A stretch of 64,000 nt of DNA, taken from assembly GCA_002162675.1 (NCBI GenBank), contig MAAE01000032.1:62001-126000 (forward strand), written 5' to 3'. The DNA comes from Colwellia sp. 39_35_sub15_T18 (lineage in GTDB: Bacteria; Pseudomonadota; Gammaproteobacteria; Enterobacterales; Alteromonadaceae). The notes beneath the pieces were generated by a model. That model made no database searches, was not told where the DNA came from, and worked only from the letters and a program-made list of their open reading frames with translations. Both the position numbers and the translations under genes were made by a program. This document shows, in pieces, positions 41,733 to 54,119 of the stretch; within the stretch, counting starts at the first letter, position 1, and each line of letters begins with the position of its first letter.

Positions 41733-44447
41733 ATGTCAGATCTGGCCAAAGAAATAGTTCCAGTAAATATTGAAGATGAGTTAAAAACCTCCTATCTAGA
41801 TTACGCCATGAGCGTGATTGTTGGTCGTGCATTACCTGATGTTCGTGATGGTTTGAAACCAGTGCATCGCCGCGTACTATTCGCAATGGATGTTTTAGGA
41901 AATGATTGGAACAAAGCCTATAAAAAATCAGCCCGTGTGGTTGGCGATGTAATCGGTAAATATCACCCTCATGGTGATACCGCGGTATACGACACTATTG
42001 TTCGTTTAGCGCAACCTTTCTCAATGCGTTATATGTTGGTTGATGGGCAAGGTAACTTTGGTTCGGTCGATGGTGACAGCGCGGCAGCAATGCGTTATAC
42101 CGAAATCCGTATGGCTAAAATTGCCCATTCAATTTTAGCTGATCTTGATAAAGAAACCGTGGATTTTGTGCCTAACTATGATGGCACTGAATTCATTCCA
42201 GCGGTTATGCCCACTCGAATTCCCAATTTACTTGTTAATGGTGGTTCGGGTATTGCTGTTGGTATGGCAACAAATATTCCACCCCACAACTTAACCGAAG
42301 TGATTAATGGTTGTTTAGCCTTAATAGAAAATAGTGACATTACCTTTGAAGAGCTATTAACCCACATCCCAGGCCCTGATTTTCCAACAGCGGGTATTAT
42401 TAGTGGTCGTGCAGGCATTGAAGAAGCCTATCGTACTGGTCGCGGTAAAATAAAAATTCGTGCCCGTGCTGAAATCGAAGTACATGAAACGACAGGCAAA
42501 GAAACCATCATAGTGCACGAGTTACCTTTTCAGGTGAATAAAGCTCGTCTCATTGAAAAAATGGCTGAGCTTGTTAAAGATAAACGCCTTGAAGGTATTT
42601 CTGCCTTACGTGATGAGTCTGATAAAGACGGCATGCGCATGGTGATCGAAATCAAACGTGGTGAGGTGGGTGAAGTTGTTTTAAATAACTTATATAAACT
42701 TACTCAAATGCAAGTATCTTTTGGTTTCAATATGGTGGCATTAGGTAATGGCCAACCGAAAATATTCAACATTAAAGAAATGCTTGAAGAGTTTGTTTTA
42801 CATCGTCGTGAAGTTGTTACCCGTCGTACCATTTTTGAATTAAGAAAAGCACGTGATAGAGCGCACATCTTAGAAGGCTTATCAATAGCGTTAGCTAATA
42901 TTGAACCTGTTATTGAATTAGTGAAAAATTCACCTTCGAGAAAAGAAGCAGAAGAACAGCTTGTTGCTCAAGGTTGGGATCTAGGTAATGTTAGCGCCAT
43001 GTTAGAACGCGCAGGAACTCATGCGGCACGCCCTGAATGGTTAGAGCCTGAATTTGGATTTCGTGATAACAAGTACTATTTAACGCCTGTACAAGCTAAA
43101 GCCATTGTTGAGCTACAGCTTTATAAGTTAAGTGGTTTAGAACACGAAAAAATTCTAAATGAGTACAAAGAGTTATTAGAGCTGATCGCTGAGCTCATGC
43201 ATATTCTGGAAAACCCAGAGCGCTTAATGGAAGTTATTTGTGAAGAGTTAGTCGCTATTCGTGATGAATTTGGTGATGAACGTCGCACTGAAATTACCAA
43301 TGCGTCTCATGATTTATCATTAGAAGATTTAATTTGTGAAGAAGATGTTGTGGTAACACTTTCTCATGAAGGTTATGTGAAATATCAAGTATTAAGCGAT
43401 TACCAAGCGCAACGTCGTGGTGGTAAAGGTAAAGCGGCAACAAAGATGAAAGAAGAAGATTTCATTGAACGCCTGTTAATTGCCAATACCCATGATACGA
43501 TTTTGTGTTTCTCAGATCGTGGTAAATTATATTGGTTAAAAGTGTATCAACTACCTTTAGCAAGTCGAACGGCTCGTGGCCGTCCAATTGTTAATATTTT
43601 ACCGCTAGAGGCCGACGAACGTATAACCGCTATTTTACCGGTGCGTGAATATGAAGAAGATAAATATATCATTATGGCGACAGCGTCAGGTACAGTGAAG
43701 AAAACGGCCTTAACGGCGTATTCAAACCAACGTGCGAACGGTATTATTGCTTTAAACTTACGTGATGACGACACCTTAATTGGTGTGGATATTACCAATG
43801 GTAACAATGATATTATGTTGTTCTCTGATGCGGGCAAAGTTGTTCGTTTTAATGAAAAAGTTCGCGACAGTGAAACTGGTGAAATTAAACTCGACCCTGA
43901 AACTGGCGAACAACGTTGGGCTTTAAAACCTATTGGCCGAACAGGTACAGGTGTACGCGGTATTAAACTTGAAGGCGATCAAAAGGTTGTTTCACTGATC
44001 GTACCGAAAAATGATGGCCCAATTTTAACCATTACAGAAAATGGTTATGGTAAGCGCACAGACTTAGCTGAATATCCAGCGAAGAGTAGAGCAACTAAAG
44101 GTGTTGTTTCTATTAAAGTGAGTGAACGTAATGGTAAAGTTGTTGGTGCTGTGCAAGTGGAAGATCTTGATGAAATCATGGCAATTACCGATAATGGCAC
44201 TTTAGTACGCACACGGGTTAATGAAGTCAGTGTTATTGGTCGCAATACTCAAGGTGTTCGTTTAATTCGTACTGTTGAAGGGGAGCATGTTGTTGCTCTA
44301 CAACGTATTGATGAAATAGAAGAACCAGAGATCACTGAAGGTGAGGATTCCTCAACTGTAGAGTCCTCAGATGATGCATCATTAACAGACAACCCCGAGC
44401 ATAATGCCCAACAAGTGGATGACGAAAACACATCAAGCGACGAGTAA
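41733..44447 (+). CDS. gyrA: DNA gyrase subunit A
   Basis: 904 aa; [47 protein letters not shown]-terminal beta-propeller repeats. Confidence 0.98.
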   Translation: MSDLAKEIVPVNIEDELKTSYLDYAMSVIVGRALPDVRDGLKPVHRRVLFAMDVLGNDWNKAYKKSARVVGDVIGKYHPHGDTAVYDTIVRLAQPFSMRYMLVDGQGNFGSVDGDSAAAMRYTEIRMAKIAHSILADLDKETVDFVPNYDGTEFIPAVMPTRIPNLLVNGGSGIAVGMATNIPPHNLTEVINGCLALIENSDITFEELLTHIPGPDFPTAGIISGRAGIEEAYRTGRGKIKIRARAEIEVHETTGKETIIVHELPFQVNKARLIEKMAELVKDKRLEGISALRDESDKDGMRMVIEIKRGEVGEVVLNNLYKLTQMQVSFGFNMVALGNGQPKIFNIKEMLEEFVLHRREVVTRRTIFELRKARDRAHILEGLSIALANIEPVIELVKNSPSRKEAEEQLVAQGWDLGNVSAMLERAGTHAARPEWLEPEFGFRDNKYYLTPVQAKAIVELQLYKLSGLEHEKILNEYKELLELIAELMHILENPERLMEVICEELVAIRDEFGDERRTEITNASHDLSLEDLICEEDVVVTLSHEGYVKYQVLSDYQAQRRGGKGKAATKMKEEDFIERLLIANTHDTILCFSDRGKLYWLKVYQLPLASRTARGRPIVNILPLEADERITAILPVREYEEDKYIIMATASGTVKKTALTAYSNQRANGIIALNLRDDDTLIGVDITNGNNDIMLFSDAGKVVRFNEKVRDSETGEIKLDPETGEQRWALKPIGRTGTGVRGIKLEGDQKVVSLIVPKNDGPILTITENGYGKRTDLAEYPAKSRATKGVVSIKVSERNGKVVGAVQVEDLDEIMAITDNGTLVRTRVNEVSVIGRNTQGVRLIRTVEGEHVVALQRIDEIEEPEITEGEDSSTVESSDDASLTDNPEHNAQQVDDENTSSDE

Positions 44448-44470
44448 TTATAAGCGTCGCACACTTTGAA

Positions 44471-44495
44471 AAGGCGGCTAATAACCGCCTTTTTT
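44471..44495 (+). terminator. gyrA Rho-independent terminator
   Basis: AAGGCGGctaataaCCGCCTT + T-run. Confidence 0.85.
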
Positions 44496-44700
44496 ATGTT
44501 CAGGATGAACGGTATGTCGCGGTGCCATGGATGGCAAAGAGCGTGTATGTTCAGGATGAACGGTATGTCGCGGTACCATGAATGGTAAAGAACGTGTATG
44601 TTCAGGATGAACGGGCAGTTTTTTGCTCCTGCAAAAACTGCACTTCCGCCATCCTTGGCGGTCGTATGTCGTGATCACATGGATGTGAAAGAGCGTGTAT
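44496..44700 (+). repeat. Structured palindromic repeat element, copy A: two 51-bp tandem units plus a third unit with an inserted hairpin module
   Basis: ATGTTCAGGATGAACGG at 44496, 44547 and 44598 (51-bp period); each unit holds a 6-bp stem; ends with AAAGAGCGTGTAT. Confidence 0.9.
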
Positions 44701-44751
44701 TTGTTTAACTTGCGTTACTTGCTTAGTTTACTGAGTTTTATTTAATAACAT

Positions 44752-45852
44752 TTGAGAAAGAAAATGACTGAAGTTTTTAATTTTTGTGCTGGCCCTGCCA
44801 TGCTACCTAAAGCTGTAATGACAAAAGCGCAAAATGAATTTATTAATTGGAATGATACCGGTAGCTCTGTGATGGAGTTAAGCCACCGTAGTAGTATTTA
44901 TATGGCTATGGCGGCAGAGGCTGAAGCTGATTTGCGTGATCTTATGGCTATTCCTGACAATTACAAAGTCTTGTTTTGTCATGGTGGTGGACGCGGTCAA
45001 TTTTCTGCTGTGCCACTTAATTTATTACCGCAAGGTAAGTCTGCCGATTATATTGTTAACGGTTCATGGTCAAAAGCCGCCGCCGCTGAGGCTAAAAACT
45101 TTGGTGATATTAATGTCATTAATATCCGAGAAGAGCGTAGTGATGGCGCAACTAGCCTTACCGCAGTTAACCAATGGCCATTAAATAACGATGCAGCTTA
45201 TGTACACTATTGTCCAAATGAAACGGTTGACGGTATTGAAATTAATGATATTCCAGATACTCATGGTGTGCCATTAGTAGCTGATATGTCATCTACTATT
45301 TTATCTCATGAAATTGATGTCACTAAATTTGGTTTAATCTATGCTGGCGCGCAGAAAAATATCGGACCATCGGGTTTAACGCTTGTTATTGTTCATGAAG
45401 ATCTGCTTGGTCATGCTCAACTAGCAACACCTTGCATTATGAACTATCAAACTAGTGCTAATAATGACTCTATGTATAACACACCACCCACTTATTCGTG
45501 GTACTTAGCTGGCTTAGTTTTTAAATGGCTTAAAGAGTTAGGTGGAGTAAAAGCTATTGCGAAAATCAACAAAGAAAAAGCCGACTTGCTTTATCAAACC
45601 ATTGATAGCAGTAACTTTTACACAAATAATATTGAGCAGCAATATCGCAGTAAAATGAATATTCCATTTTGGCTTACTGATGAAAGCTTAAATGAAAAAT
45701 TTTTAATTCAAGCCGAGCAACAAGGTTTAACGGCATTAAAAGGCCATAGAATTGTTGGTGGTATGCGAGCTAGTATTTACAATGCCATGCCTATTGAAGG
45801 TGTACAGGCGTTAGTTGATTTTATGAAAAAATTTGAAAAGGGCGCTAGATAG
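44752..45852 (+). CDS. serC: Phosphoserine aminotransferase
   Basis: [40 protein letters not shown]; probable start at 44764 (MTEVFNF). Confidence 0.96.
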   Translation: MRKKMTEVFNFCAGPAMLPKAVMTKAQNEFINWNDTGSSVMELSHRSSIYMAMAAEAEADLRDLMAIPDNYKVLFCHGGGRGQFSAVPLNLLPQGKSADYIVNGSWSKAAAAEAKNFGDINVINIREERSDGATSLTAVNQWPLNNDAAYVHYCPNETVDGIEINDIPDTHGVPLVADMSSTILSHEIDVTKFGLIYAGAQKNIGPSGLTLVIVHEDLLGHAQLATPCIMNYQTSANNDSMYNTPPTYSWYLAGLVFKWLKELGGVKAIAKINKEKADLLYQTIDSSNFYTNNIEQQYRSKMNIPFWLTDESLNEKFLIQAEQQGLTALKGHRIVGGMRASIYNAMPIEGVQALVDFMKKFEKGAR

Positions 45853-45853
45853 A

Positions 45854-47146
45854 ATGGAGCAGTTAACACTAAACCCGATAGGTAAAATTAATGGCGAAGT
45901 CTTTTTACCCGGCTCAAAAAGCTTATCTAATCGCGCATTGTTAATTGCTGCGTTAGCTAATGGTGTGACTAAAATTACCAACTTGCTCGTTAGTGATGAC
46001 ATAAAGTATATGTTAAATGCGTTAACAAGCCTTGGGGTTGAGTATGTTTTGAGTGATTGTGGCACTGAATGTACAGTCGTTGGAAACAATGGCTTTTTCA
46101 ACACTAACACTAAAAATAATAAACCGTTGGAGTTATATCTCGGTAACGCGGGCACCGCTATGCGCCCATTGTGTGCCGCTCTTGCCGCGAGTGAGGGAGA
46201 GTTTATCTTAACAGGCGAGCCAAGAATGAAAGAAAGGCCAATTGGCCACTTGGTCAATGCATTAGAGCAGCTTAGTGCCGATATAGAATACTTGGAAGAT
46301 CAGGATTACCCACCGGTAAAAATTAAAGGTAAAACCTTAGCTGGTAGCACGGTAAGCATAGATGGCTCTATTTCTAGCCAGTTTTTAACTGCTATATTGA
46401 TGATTGCACCTTTATTAAAAACGGACACTAACATAGTGATTGAAGGTGAATTAGTTTCTAAGCCGTATATTGATATAACACTTAATATTATGAGTAGGTT
46501 TGGTGTCGAGGTGCAAAACAATGACTATAAATCTTTCACGGTAAAAGGTTCTCAATCTTACCAATCTGTTGAAAAATATATGGTGGAAGGTGATGCTTCT
46601 TCAGCGTCATATTTTCTGGCAGCAGGCGCGATAAAAGGTGGAGAAATTACTGTACATGGTGTTGGTAAACTGAGTGTTCAAGGTGACAAGTATTTTGCTG
46701 ATGTACTTGAGAAAATGGGCGCAGAAGTGACTTGGAGTGATGAGTCAATTACTGTTAGCGGTAAAGCACTTACTGCGATTGATATGGACATGAACCATAT
46801 ACCAGATGCCGCGATGACTATTGCAACGACAGCACTTTTTGCCGTAGGTACTACAACAATTCGAAATATCTATAACTGGCGAGTAAAAGAAACTGACCGT
46901 TTAACTGCAATGGCTACGGAGCTAAGAAAAGTAGGCGCTGATGTGGTAGAGGGTGAAGATTATATATCTATTACTCCACCAGCATCCTTGAAACATGCTG
47001 AAATTGATACCTATAATGATCATAGAATTGCCATGTGTTTTTCTCTGGTAGCATTGAGTGATACACCTGTCACAATTAATGACCCTAAATGTACGGCTAA
47101 AACATTTCCCGACTACTTTGATAAATTAGCGCATGTCTCTTGCTAA
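45854..47146 (+). CDS. aroA: 3-phosphoshikimate 1-carboxyvinyltransferase
   Basis: [41 protein letters not shown]; track start 45833 overlaps serC, ATG at 45854 preferred. Confidence 0.96.
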   Translation: MEQLTLNPIGKINGEVFLPGSKSLSNRALLIAALANGVTKITNLLVSDDIKYMLNALTSLGVEYVLSDCGTECTVVGNNGFFNTNTKNNKPLELYLGNAGTAMRPLCAALAASEGEFILTGEPRMKERPIGHLVNALEQLSADIEYLEDQDYPPVKIKGKTLAGSTVSIDGSISSQFLTAILMIAPLLKTDTNIVIEGELVSKPYIDITLNIMSRFGVEVQNNDYKSFTVKGSQSYQSVEKYMVEGDASSASYFLAAGAIKGGEITVHGVGKLSVQGDKYFADVLEKMGAEVTWSDESITVSGKALTAIDMDMNHIPDAAMTIATTALFAVGTTTIRNIYNWRVKETDRLTAMATELRKVGADVVEGEDYISITPPASLKHAEIDTYNDHRIAMCFSLVALSDTPVTINDPKCTAKTFPDYFDKLAHVSC

Positions 47147-47247
47147 TATCAATTTGGTATAAATATGTTACAGAATAATTTTTTACGCGATTTAGAGAAA
47201 CAAATCCCGTATAATGCTGCCGATTTTTGACATTAGGAGATAGATGT

Positions 47248-47928
47248 ATGCAGGAAAGCGTTCCAGTAATCACCATTGATGGCCCTAGCGGGGCAGGCAA
47301 AGGAACTGTTGCCAGAATTGTTGCTGAACAACTTGGCTGGCACTTGCTTGATAGTGGTGCTATTTATCGTGTGCTTGCCGTTGCAACTCAACATCATCAT
47401 GTTGGTGTTGATGATGAAGAACCATTGATCCCCATGGCTGCCCACTTAGATGTGCAATTTGAAATTAGCAGTCAAGGCGAAAGCAAAGTTATTTTAGAAG
47501 GTGAAGATGTCACCAACACGATTCGCACAGAAGAAATAGGCTCGTTAGCATCAAAAGTAGCCGCTTTTCCACGTGTTCGTGAAGCATTATTACGCCGTCA
47601 ACGTGCTTTTAGCGTAGCTCCAGGTTTAGTTGCCGATGGTCGAGATATGGGAACTATCGTTTTTTCTAAAGCGCCAGTGAAAGTATTTTTAACCGCTAGC
47701 GCAGAAGAGCGAGCAGAGCGTCGATTTAATCAGTTGAAAGAGAAGGGCTTTGATGTTAAAATCGGGCGCCTTTTGGATGACATACGTCAACGGGATGAGC
47801 GAGACCGCAATCGAGAAGTTGCCCCGCTTGTACCGGCAGAAGGCGCGTTAATAGTTGATTCTACTGACCTTTCTATACAAGAAGTGGTTAATAAAGTCCT
47901 TTCATTCGCGAATGAAAAATTAACATAA
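47248..47928 (+). CDS. cmk: Cytidylate kinase
   Basis: [39 protein letters not shown] at 47248 preferred over upstream TTG. Confidence 0.95.
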   Translation: MQESVPVITIDGPSGAGKGTVARIVAEQLGWHLLDSGAIYRVLAVATQHHHVGVDDEEPLIPMAAHLDVQFEISSQGESKVILEGEDVTNTIRTEEIGSLASKVAAFPRVREALLRRQRAFSVAPGLVADGRDMGTIVFSKAPVKVFLTASAEERAERRFNQLKEKGFDVKIGRLLDDIRQRDERDRNREVAPLVPAEGALIVDSTDLSIQEVVNKVLSFANEKLT

Positions 47929-48067
47929 ACCTTTATTTTATACCTTTGCTTATCCTAAGTATAAAATAATCTAACTAAAGCCTACGTCAAGGATGTACCG
48001 AGGCTAATTTAATAACCCCATGAAACATCGATGTTGATTGGATTAATAACGAGTTAATACACAAGTT

Positions 48068-49729
48068 ATGACTGAAAATTTTGCGCAACTTTTTGAAGAA
48101 AGTTTACAAGAAATCGAAACCCGCCCTGGTTCAATTATCAAGGGTACAATCGTAAAAGTAACCAAAGACAACGTAATCGTTGACGCTGGTCTTAAATCTG
48201 AGAGCGTTATCTCAATCGACCAATTCAAGAACAATGCTGGTGAAGTGGAAGTTGTTGTTGGTGATCAAGTCGATGTATCGCTTAAAGCAACAGATGATGG
48301 TTTCGGTGAAACTGTACTTTCACGTGATGATGCAAAACGTCACGAAGCATGGCAAGTACTTGAAAAAGCCTATGAAGAAAAAGAGACTGTTATCGGTGTT
48401 ATCAACGGTAAAGTTAAAGGTGGTTTCACGGTTGAAGTTAGCGATATACGTGCTTTCTTACCGGGTTCATTAGTAGATGTACGTCCTGTACGTGACACTG
48501 CTCACCTTGAAGGTAAAGATTTAGAATTCAAAGTTATTAAGCTTGATCAAAAGCGTAATAACGTAGTTGTTTCACGTCGTGCTGTTATCGAAGCTGAAGG
48601 TAGTGCAGAACGTGATGAATTACTAGAGTCATTAGCGGAAGGCCAAGAAGTTAAAGGTATCGTTAAAAACCTTACAGACTACGGTGCATTCGTTGATTTA
48701 GGCGGCATTGACGGCCTACTTCACATCACAGATATGGCTTGGAAACGTGTTAAGCACCCAAGTGAAATCGTAAATGTTGGTGATGAAATTCAAGTTAAAG
48801 TATTGAAATTCGACCGTGAGCGTACTCGTGTATCTCTTGGTATGAAGCAGTTAGGCGAAGATCCATGGGTAGCAATTGCTAACCGTTACCCAGAAGGTTC
48901 TAAACTTTCTGGTCGCGTAACTAACTTAACTGACTACGGCTGTTTCGTTGAAATCCAAGAAGGCGTTGAAGGTTTAGTTCACGTTTCTGAAATGGATTGG
49001 ACTAACAAAAACATCCACCCATCTAAAGTTGTTAACTTAGGTGACACTGTTGAAGTACTAGTATTAGAAATTGACGAAGAACGTCGTCGTATTTCTTTAG
49101 GCCTTAAACAATGTATTGCTAACCCTTGGGAAGAGTTTGCTAAAAACTTCAACAAAGGCGATAAAGTATCAGGTAAGATCAAGTCAATCACTGACTTTGG
49201 TATCTTCATTGGTCTTGATGGCGGCATAGATGGTTTAGTTCACTTATCTGATATTTCATGGAATGGCGGTGAAGAAGCTGTTCGTGATTATAAGAAAGGC
49301 GATGAAATCACAGCTATCGTATTGCAAGTTGATCCTGAGCGTGAGCGTATCTCTCTTGGTGTTAAGCAAGCTGAAGATGACCCGTTCAATATGTATCTGA
49401 CAGATAAGAAAAAAGGTGCTATTGTTACAGGTAAGGTAACGGCTGTTGACGCTAAAGGTGCTACTATCGAGTTAGCCGAAAGTGTTGAAGGTTACTTACG
49501 TGTTAGCGATATCTCTGTTGAACGTATTGAAGATGCGTCTACAGAATTATCTATTGGTGATGATGTTGAAGCTAAGTTTATGGGTGTGGATCGTAAGAAC
49601 CGTACTATTAGCTTATCTATCAAAGCGAAAGATCAAGCTGACGAACGTGAAGCTATAGACAGCTTAAACCAAGTTGAAGAAACAGGTTTAAGTGCAATGG
49701 CAGCAGCGTTTAAAAACGCTAAAAACTAA
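48068..49729 (+). CDS. rpsA: 30S ribosomal protein S1
   Basis: Repeated S1 domains ([24 protein letters not shown] etc.); downstream of cmk. Confidence 0.98.
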   Translation: MTENFAQLFEESLQEIETRPGSIIKGTIVKVTKDNVIVDAGLKSESVISIDQFKNNAGEVEVVVGDQVDVSLKATDDGFGETVLSRDDAKRHEAWQVLEKAYEEKETVIGVINGKVKGGFTVEVSDIRAFLPGSLVDVRPVRDTAHLEGKDLEFKVIKLDQKRNNVVVSRRAVIEAEGSAERDELLESLAEGQEVKGIVKNLTDYGAFVDLGGIDGLLHITDMAWKRVKHPSEIVNVGDEIQVKVLKFDRERTRVSLGMKQLGEDPWVAIANRYPEGSKLSGRVTNLTDYGCFVEIQEGVEGLVHVSEMDWTNKNIHPSKVVNLGDTVEVLVLEIDEERRRISLGLKQCIANPWEEFAKNFNKGDKVSGKIKSITDFGIFIGLDGGIDGLVHLSDISWNGGEEAVRDYKKGDEITAIVLQVDPERERISLGVKQAEDDPFNMYLTDKKKGAIVTGKVTAVDAKGATIELAESVEGYLRVSDISVERIEDASTELSIGDDVEAKFMGVDRKNRTISLSIKAKDQADEREAIDSLNQVEETGLSAMAAAFKNAKN

Positions 49730-49884
49730 TTTCTTGTAAAAAGATATTATTTTTAATACTTTGCACTTTTTCTAGTTTTACTTTAGTAATAAAGAAGACT
49801 AAAAAGACAGTGGAGGAGAATATCACTATTCTCCTCTTATATTAACTTCATTAGCGCGAAGCTAGATGAATACTGGAGGGTCAA

Positions 49885-50172
49885 ATGACCAAATCAGAAC
49901 TCATTGAAAAATTAGCCGATAAATTATCTCATTTGTCAGCTAAAGATGTAGAACAATCGATTAAAGAAATCTTAGAATTAATGGCGCAATCTTTATCAAA
50001 AGGTGACCGTATAGAAATTAGAGGTTTTGGTAGTTTTTCATTGCATTATCGTGCTCCTAGAGTTGGTAGAAATCCAAAAACTGGTGAATCAGTTGAGTTA
50101 AGTGGTAAATACGTACCTCACTTTAAACCAGGCAAAGAGTTGCGAGAAAGAGTTAATCTTTCGGTAGCTTAA
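49885..50172 (+). CDS. ihfB: Integration host factor subunit beta
   Basis: [50 protein letters not shown]. Confidence 0.97.
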   Translation: MTKSELIEKLADKLSHLSAKDVEQSIKEILELMAQSLSKGDRIEIRGFGSFSLHYRAPRVGRNPKTGESVELSGKYVPHFKPGKELRERVNLSVA

Positions 50173-50234
50173 TTGCGGGTTAATTGTCTCTATATTGCAA
50201 CCTTATTGTAAAAGATGCAAAAAAATCAGATAAT

Positions 50235-50267
50235 AAACGGCATACATTAGTATGCCGTTTTTTTTCG
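50235..50267 (+). terminator. ihfB Rho-independent terminator
   Basis: AAACGGCATAC-atta-GTATGCCGTTT + T-run. Confidence 0.9.
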
Positions 50268-50296
50268 TCTACATTTATATTAATTACAATTTCTAA

Positions 50297-50557
50297 GTGA
50301 GATCACCCAACGTGCGAATTTATTTTACTTTTTTCTTAATGTTAATTTTACTTGCTATTGCCTTTGTTTTTGGTAGCCAAAATGAGCAGATAATTTCATT
50401 AAATTATCTTATCGCAAAAGTCGATCTTTCTATCGCGGCGGCAGTAAGCCTATTCACCGTTATTGGTATATCGATAGGGATATTGGTAACTATACTATGG
50501 CGCTTGATCCGCAAGGGCAAAAAAGCATTAGCCAAAAATCGCTCAACTGAAGCTTAA
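50297..50557 (+). CDS. lapA: Lipopolysaccharide assembly protein A domain (LapA) protein
   Basis: Two-TM small protein (FGSQNEQIISLNYLIAKVDLSIAAAVSLF); between ihfB and lapB; GTG start at 50297 or 50312. Confidence 0.88.
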   Translation: MRSPNVRIYFTFFLMLILLAIAFVFGSQNEQIISLNYLIAKVDLSIAAAVSLFTVIGISIGILVTILWRLIRKGKKALAKNRSTEA

Positions 50558-50571
50558 GTGTAACTAATATA

Positions 50572-51741
50572 ATGATAGAGCTACTTTTTTTATTACTTCC
50601 CGTTGCCATGGCCTATGGTTGGTTTATGGGACGAAATAGCATCAAGCAAAAAGATCAAACCATCAAGCAAGACTTATCGATTAAGTATTCTACCGGTTTA
50701 AATTACCTGTTATCTAATCAAAAAGATAAAGCGATAGATTCACTCCTCGAGGCTTTAAAAGTTGAAGATGATAGTGTTGAAGCTCACTTTGCTATGGCCA
50801 ACTTATTTCGTAAACGTGGTGAGCTCGATAGAGCATTGAAAGTGCACGAGCATTTAGTTCGTCACGGAAATCTACCCACCAAAGACAAACAACAAGCAGT
50901 ATTTGAGTTAGGTAAAGATTTTCTCAGCGCAGGCCTGTATGACAGAGCTGAAAAAATGTTTAATAAGTTATTAAAGTCTAATGATTATGGTTTGAAATCA
51001 TTAACTTATTTACTGCAGATTTTTCAATCTACCAAAGATTGGCAGCAGGGTATAAACCATAAAAAACTGATTGTTAAACTAAATGATAAACGCCTTTTAC
51101 ATACATTAGCTAATTTTTATTGTGAACAAGCAACCAGCGCTTTTGAGCAAGATAAATTTATAGAAGTGATCGAGTTACTTGAGCAAGCATTGAAATTAGA
51201 CCCTAACTCTTGTCGTGCTAACTGGCTAATGGCAAAAATTTACGAAAATCACAAACAATGTGAGCTAGCATGTAAATGTTACCAAGATATTTATCAACAA
51301 GATAAAGAGTTTTTTCCTGATGTTATTGAACAAATGCATCAATGTTACCTTGAACTTGATGCAAGCGATGAGTTCTTTAGCTTCATTAAAAAAGTTTATG
51401 ATGAAACGGCAAGCTCTAGTGCATTAATCTCTTATTTAAGCTATGTAGAAGAAAAGCACGGCAATAAAAAAGCACAAGAGTTTATGTTGTCGGCATTAAA
51501 GCGTAGACCCACTATTCGGGGGTTTAGGCATTTTGTTAAAATGCAAATGAACCAGCCAGAAATGGCAGTAAACAATACTAGCTTAGACTTAATTAGAGAA
51601 TTAATTAGTGAATATTTAAAAGTTAAGCATAGATATAGTTGTCGCAGTTGTGGTTTTAATAGCTCAACTCATTATTGGTCTTGTCCATCCTGTCATGAGT
51701 GGGAACAACTTAAACCCGTGCGTGGGCTCGAAGGCGAATAA
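50572..51741 (+). CDS. lapB: Lipopolysaccharide assembly protein B (TPR + rubredoxin-like)
   Basis: N-term TM, TPRs, C-terminal YSCRSCGFNSSTHYWSCPSCHEWEQ. Confidence 0.94.
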   Translation: MIELLFLLLPVAMAYGWFMGRNSIKQKDQTIKQDLSIKYSTGLNYLLSNQKDKAIDSLLEALKVEDDSVEAHFAMANLFRKRGELDRALKVHEHLVRHGNLPTKDKQQAVFELGKDFLSAGLYDRAEKMFNKLLKSNDYGLKSLTYLLQIFQSTKDWQQGINHKKLIVKLNDKRLLHTLANFYCEQATSAFEQDKFIEVIELLEQALKLDPNSCRANWLMAKIYENHKQCELACKCYQDIYQQDKEFFPDVIEQMHQCYLELDASDEFFSFIKKVYDETASSSALISYLSYVEEKHGNKKAQEFMLSALKRRPTIRGFRHFVKMQMNQPEMAVNNTSLDLIRELISEYLKVKHRYSCRSCGFNSSTHYWSCPSCHEWEQLKPVRGLEGE

Positions 51742-51811
51742 ATAATATTGTAAATTAACTTATTCCTGTAGCGAGTAAGTTAATAAAAAAGAATTGAAAA
51801 TAGGAAACACC

Positions 51812-52507
51812 ATGTTAGATCCAAAAGTAGTTGTCGCGTTAGATTTTGATAAAAAAAATGATGCCTTATCATTTGTAGATAGAATCTCGCCAAGCGATTG
51901 TAAGTTAAAAGTGGGTAAAGAAATGTTCACCTACTTTGGCCCTGAATTTGTAAAAACCTTAACAGGGAAGGGCTTTGATGTTTTTCTTGATTTAAAGTTT
52001 CATGATATTCCTAATACGGTAGCAAAAGCGGTTACGGCTGCAGCCGATTTAGGCGTATGGATGGTTAATGTGCATGCTAGTGGTGGTAGTCAAATGATGA
52101 CTAAAGCCAAAGAAGCATTAATGCATTATGGTGACGATGCACCGTTACTGATTGCGGTAACGGTATTAACGAGCATGTCAGAAAACGACTTACGCGGTTT
52201 AGGGATCACAAAGACACCAGCAGAGCAGGTTGATTTCCTTGCTAGCTTAGCCAAACAAAGTGGCTTAGACGGTGTTGTTTGTTCGGCATGGGAAGCGGAG
52301 CAGCTAAAGTTGTCTTTAGGTAAAGAGTTTAAACTCATTACCCCAGGTATTAGACCTGCTGGCTCGGCAAAAGATGATCAACAACGCATAATGACGCCAG
52401 AGCAAGCAATTAATGTCGGTGTCGATTATTTGGTGATCGGACGCCCAATTACTAAAGCAGTAGACCCTCAGTTAGTACTAGAGCAAATTAATGCCTCAAT
52501 TACATAG
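51812..52507 (+). CDS. pyrF: Orotidine 5'-phosphate decarboxylase
   Basis: [42 protein letters not shown] at 51812 preferred. Confidence 0.96.
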   Translation: MLDPKVVVALDFDKKNDALSFVDRISPSDCKLKVGKEMFTYFGPEFVKTLTGKGFDVFLDLKFHDIPNTVAKAVTAAADLGVWMVNVHASGGSQMMTKAKEALMHYGDDAPLLIAVTVLTSMSENDLRGLGITKTPAEQVDFLASLAKQSGLDGVVCSAWEAEQLKLSLGKEFKLITPGIRPAGSAKDDQQRIMTPEQAINVGVDYLVIGRPITKAVDPQLVLEQINASIT

Positions 52508-52552
52508 GTGGGAACTTGTCCGCGCTTTGCTATTAAAGCAGTGTTGTTCACA

Positions 52553-52709
52553 CTGAACATACACGCTCTTTGCCATCAGGAGAATTGCGTCCTGCATTCT
52601 CTAAGTAGTCACATCCTTGTAACGTCATGGCACCGCGACATACGACCGCCAAGGATGGCGGAAGTGCAGTTTTTGCAGGAGCAAAAAATTGCCCGTACAT
52701 CCTGTACAT
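52553..52709 (-). repeat. Structured palindromic repeat element, copy B (inverted orientation relative to copy A)
   Basis: Reverse complement reads ATGTACAGGATGTACGGG...TTTTTTGCTCCTGCAAAAACTGCACTTCCGCCATCCTTGGCGGTCGTATGTCGCGGTGCCAT[insert]ATGGCAAAGAGCGTGTATGTTCAG. Confidence 0.9.
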
Positions 52710-52743
52710 AAAAAAGGCTTAGTTTCTCAACTGAGCCTTTTTT
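52708..52743. terminator. Bidirectional terminator between pyrF/repeat and gapA
   Basis: AAAAAAGGCTtAGTT-tctc-AACTgAGCCTTTTTT. Confidence 0.8.
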
Positions 52744-52789
52744 GATCTAATAATTACAAAATATATTTTTCGACCGCTTATTTTTATAA

Positions 52790-53806
<1,017 letters not shown>

Positions 53807-54119
53807 CTATAAACGTGCAAAACTAAATATGTAGTAAAATTACACCATTTTAAGGGGTAATACAAACAAAAGTTACTTTTTAGCAGGTTAAATTCTAATT
53901 CTCGTTCTGTTTTTACGTATGTTTACCAATAAATCTTAGGTCGGCACTTCAATCAATAAGTGCTTTGTGCGATGTTGTTTTCTTGGCTATCACTATTATT
54001 TAGCTTTGCTTGCATGGTAGAATACGTTGGTTTTTGATGTATATTTGGCTGTGTAGATATTATCTTTGCTTTGAAAAAAGCTGGAGATAAGAATAATTTA
54101 TTTTTAGGAATGTAATTTT

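Noticed and set aside
44496-44650. 51-bp regularly spaced repeats considered as CRISPR
   Set aside because: Units are directly adjacent with no unique spacers and contain internal variable stems; no cas genes in the window.
44478-44678. ORF on minus strand with repeated VHPEHTRSLP peptide
   Set aside because: It is the translation of the 51-bp palindromic repeats and terminator; no RBS or independent protein evidence.
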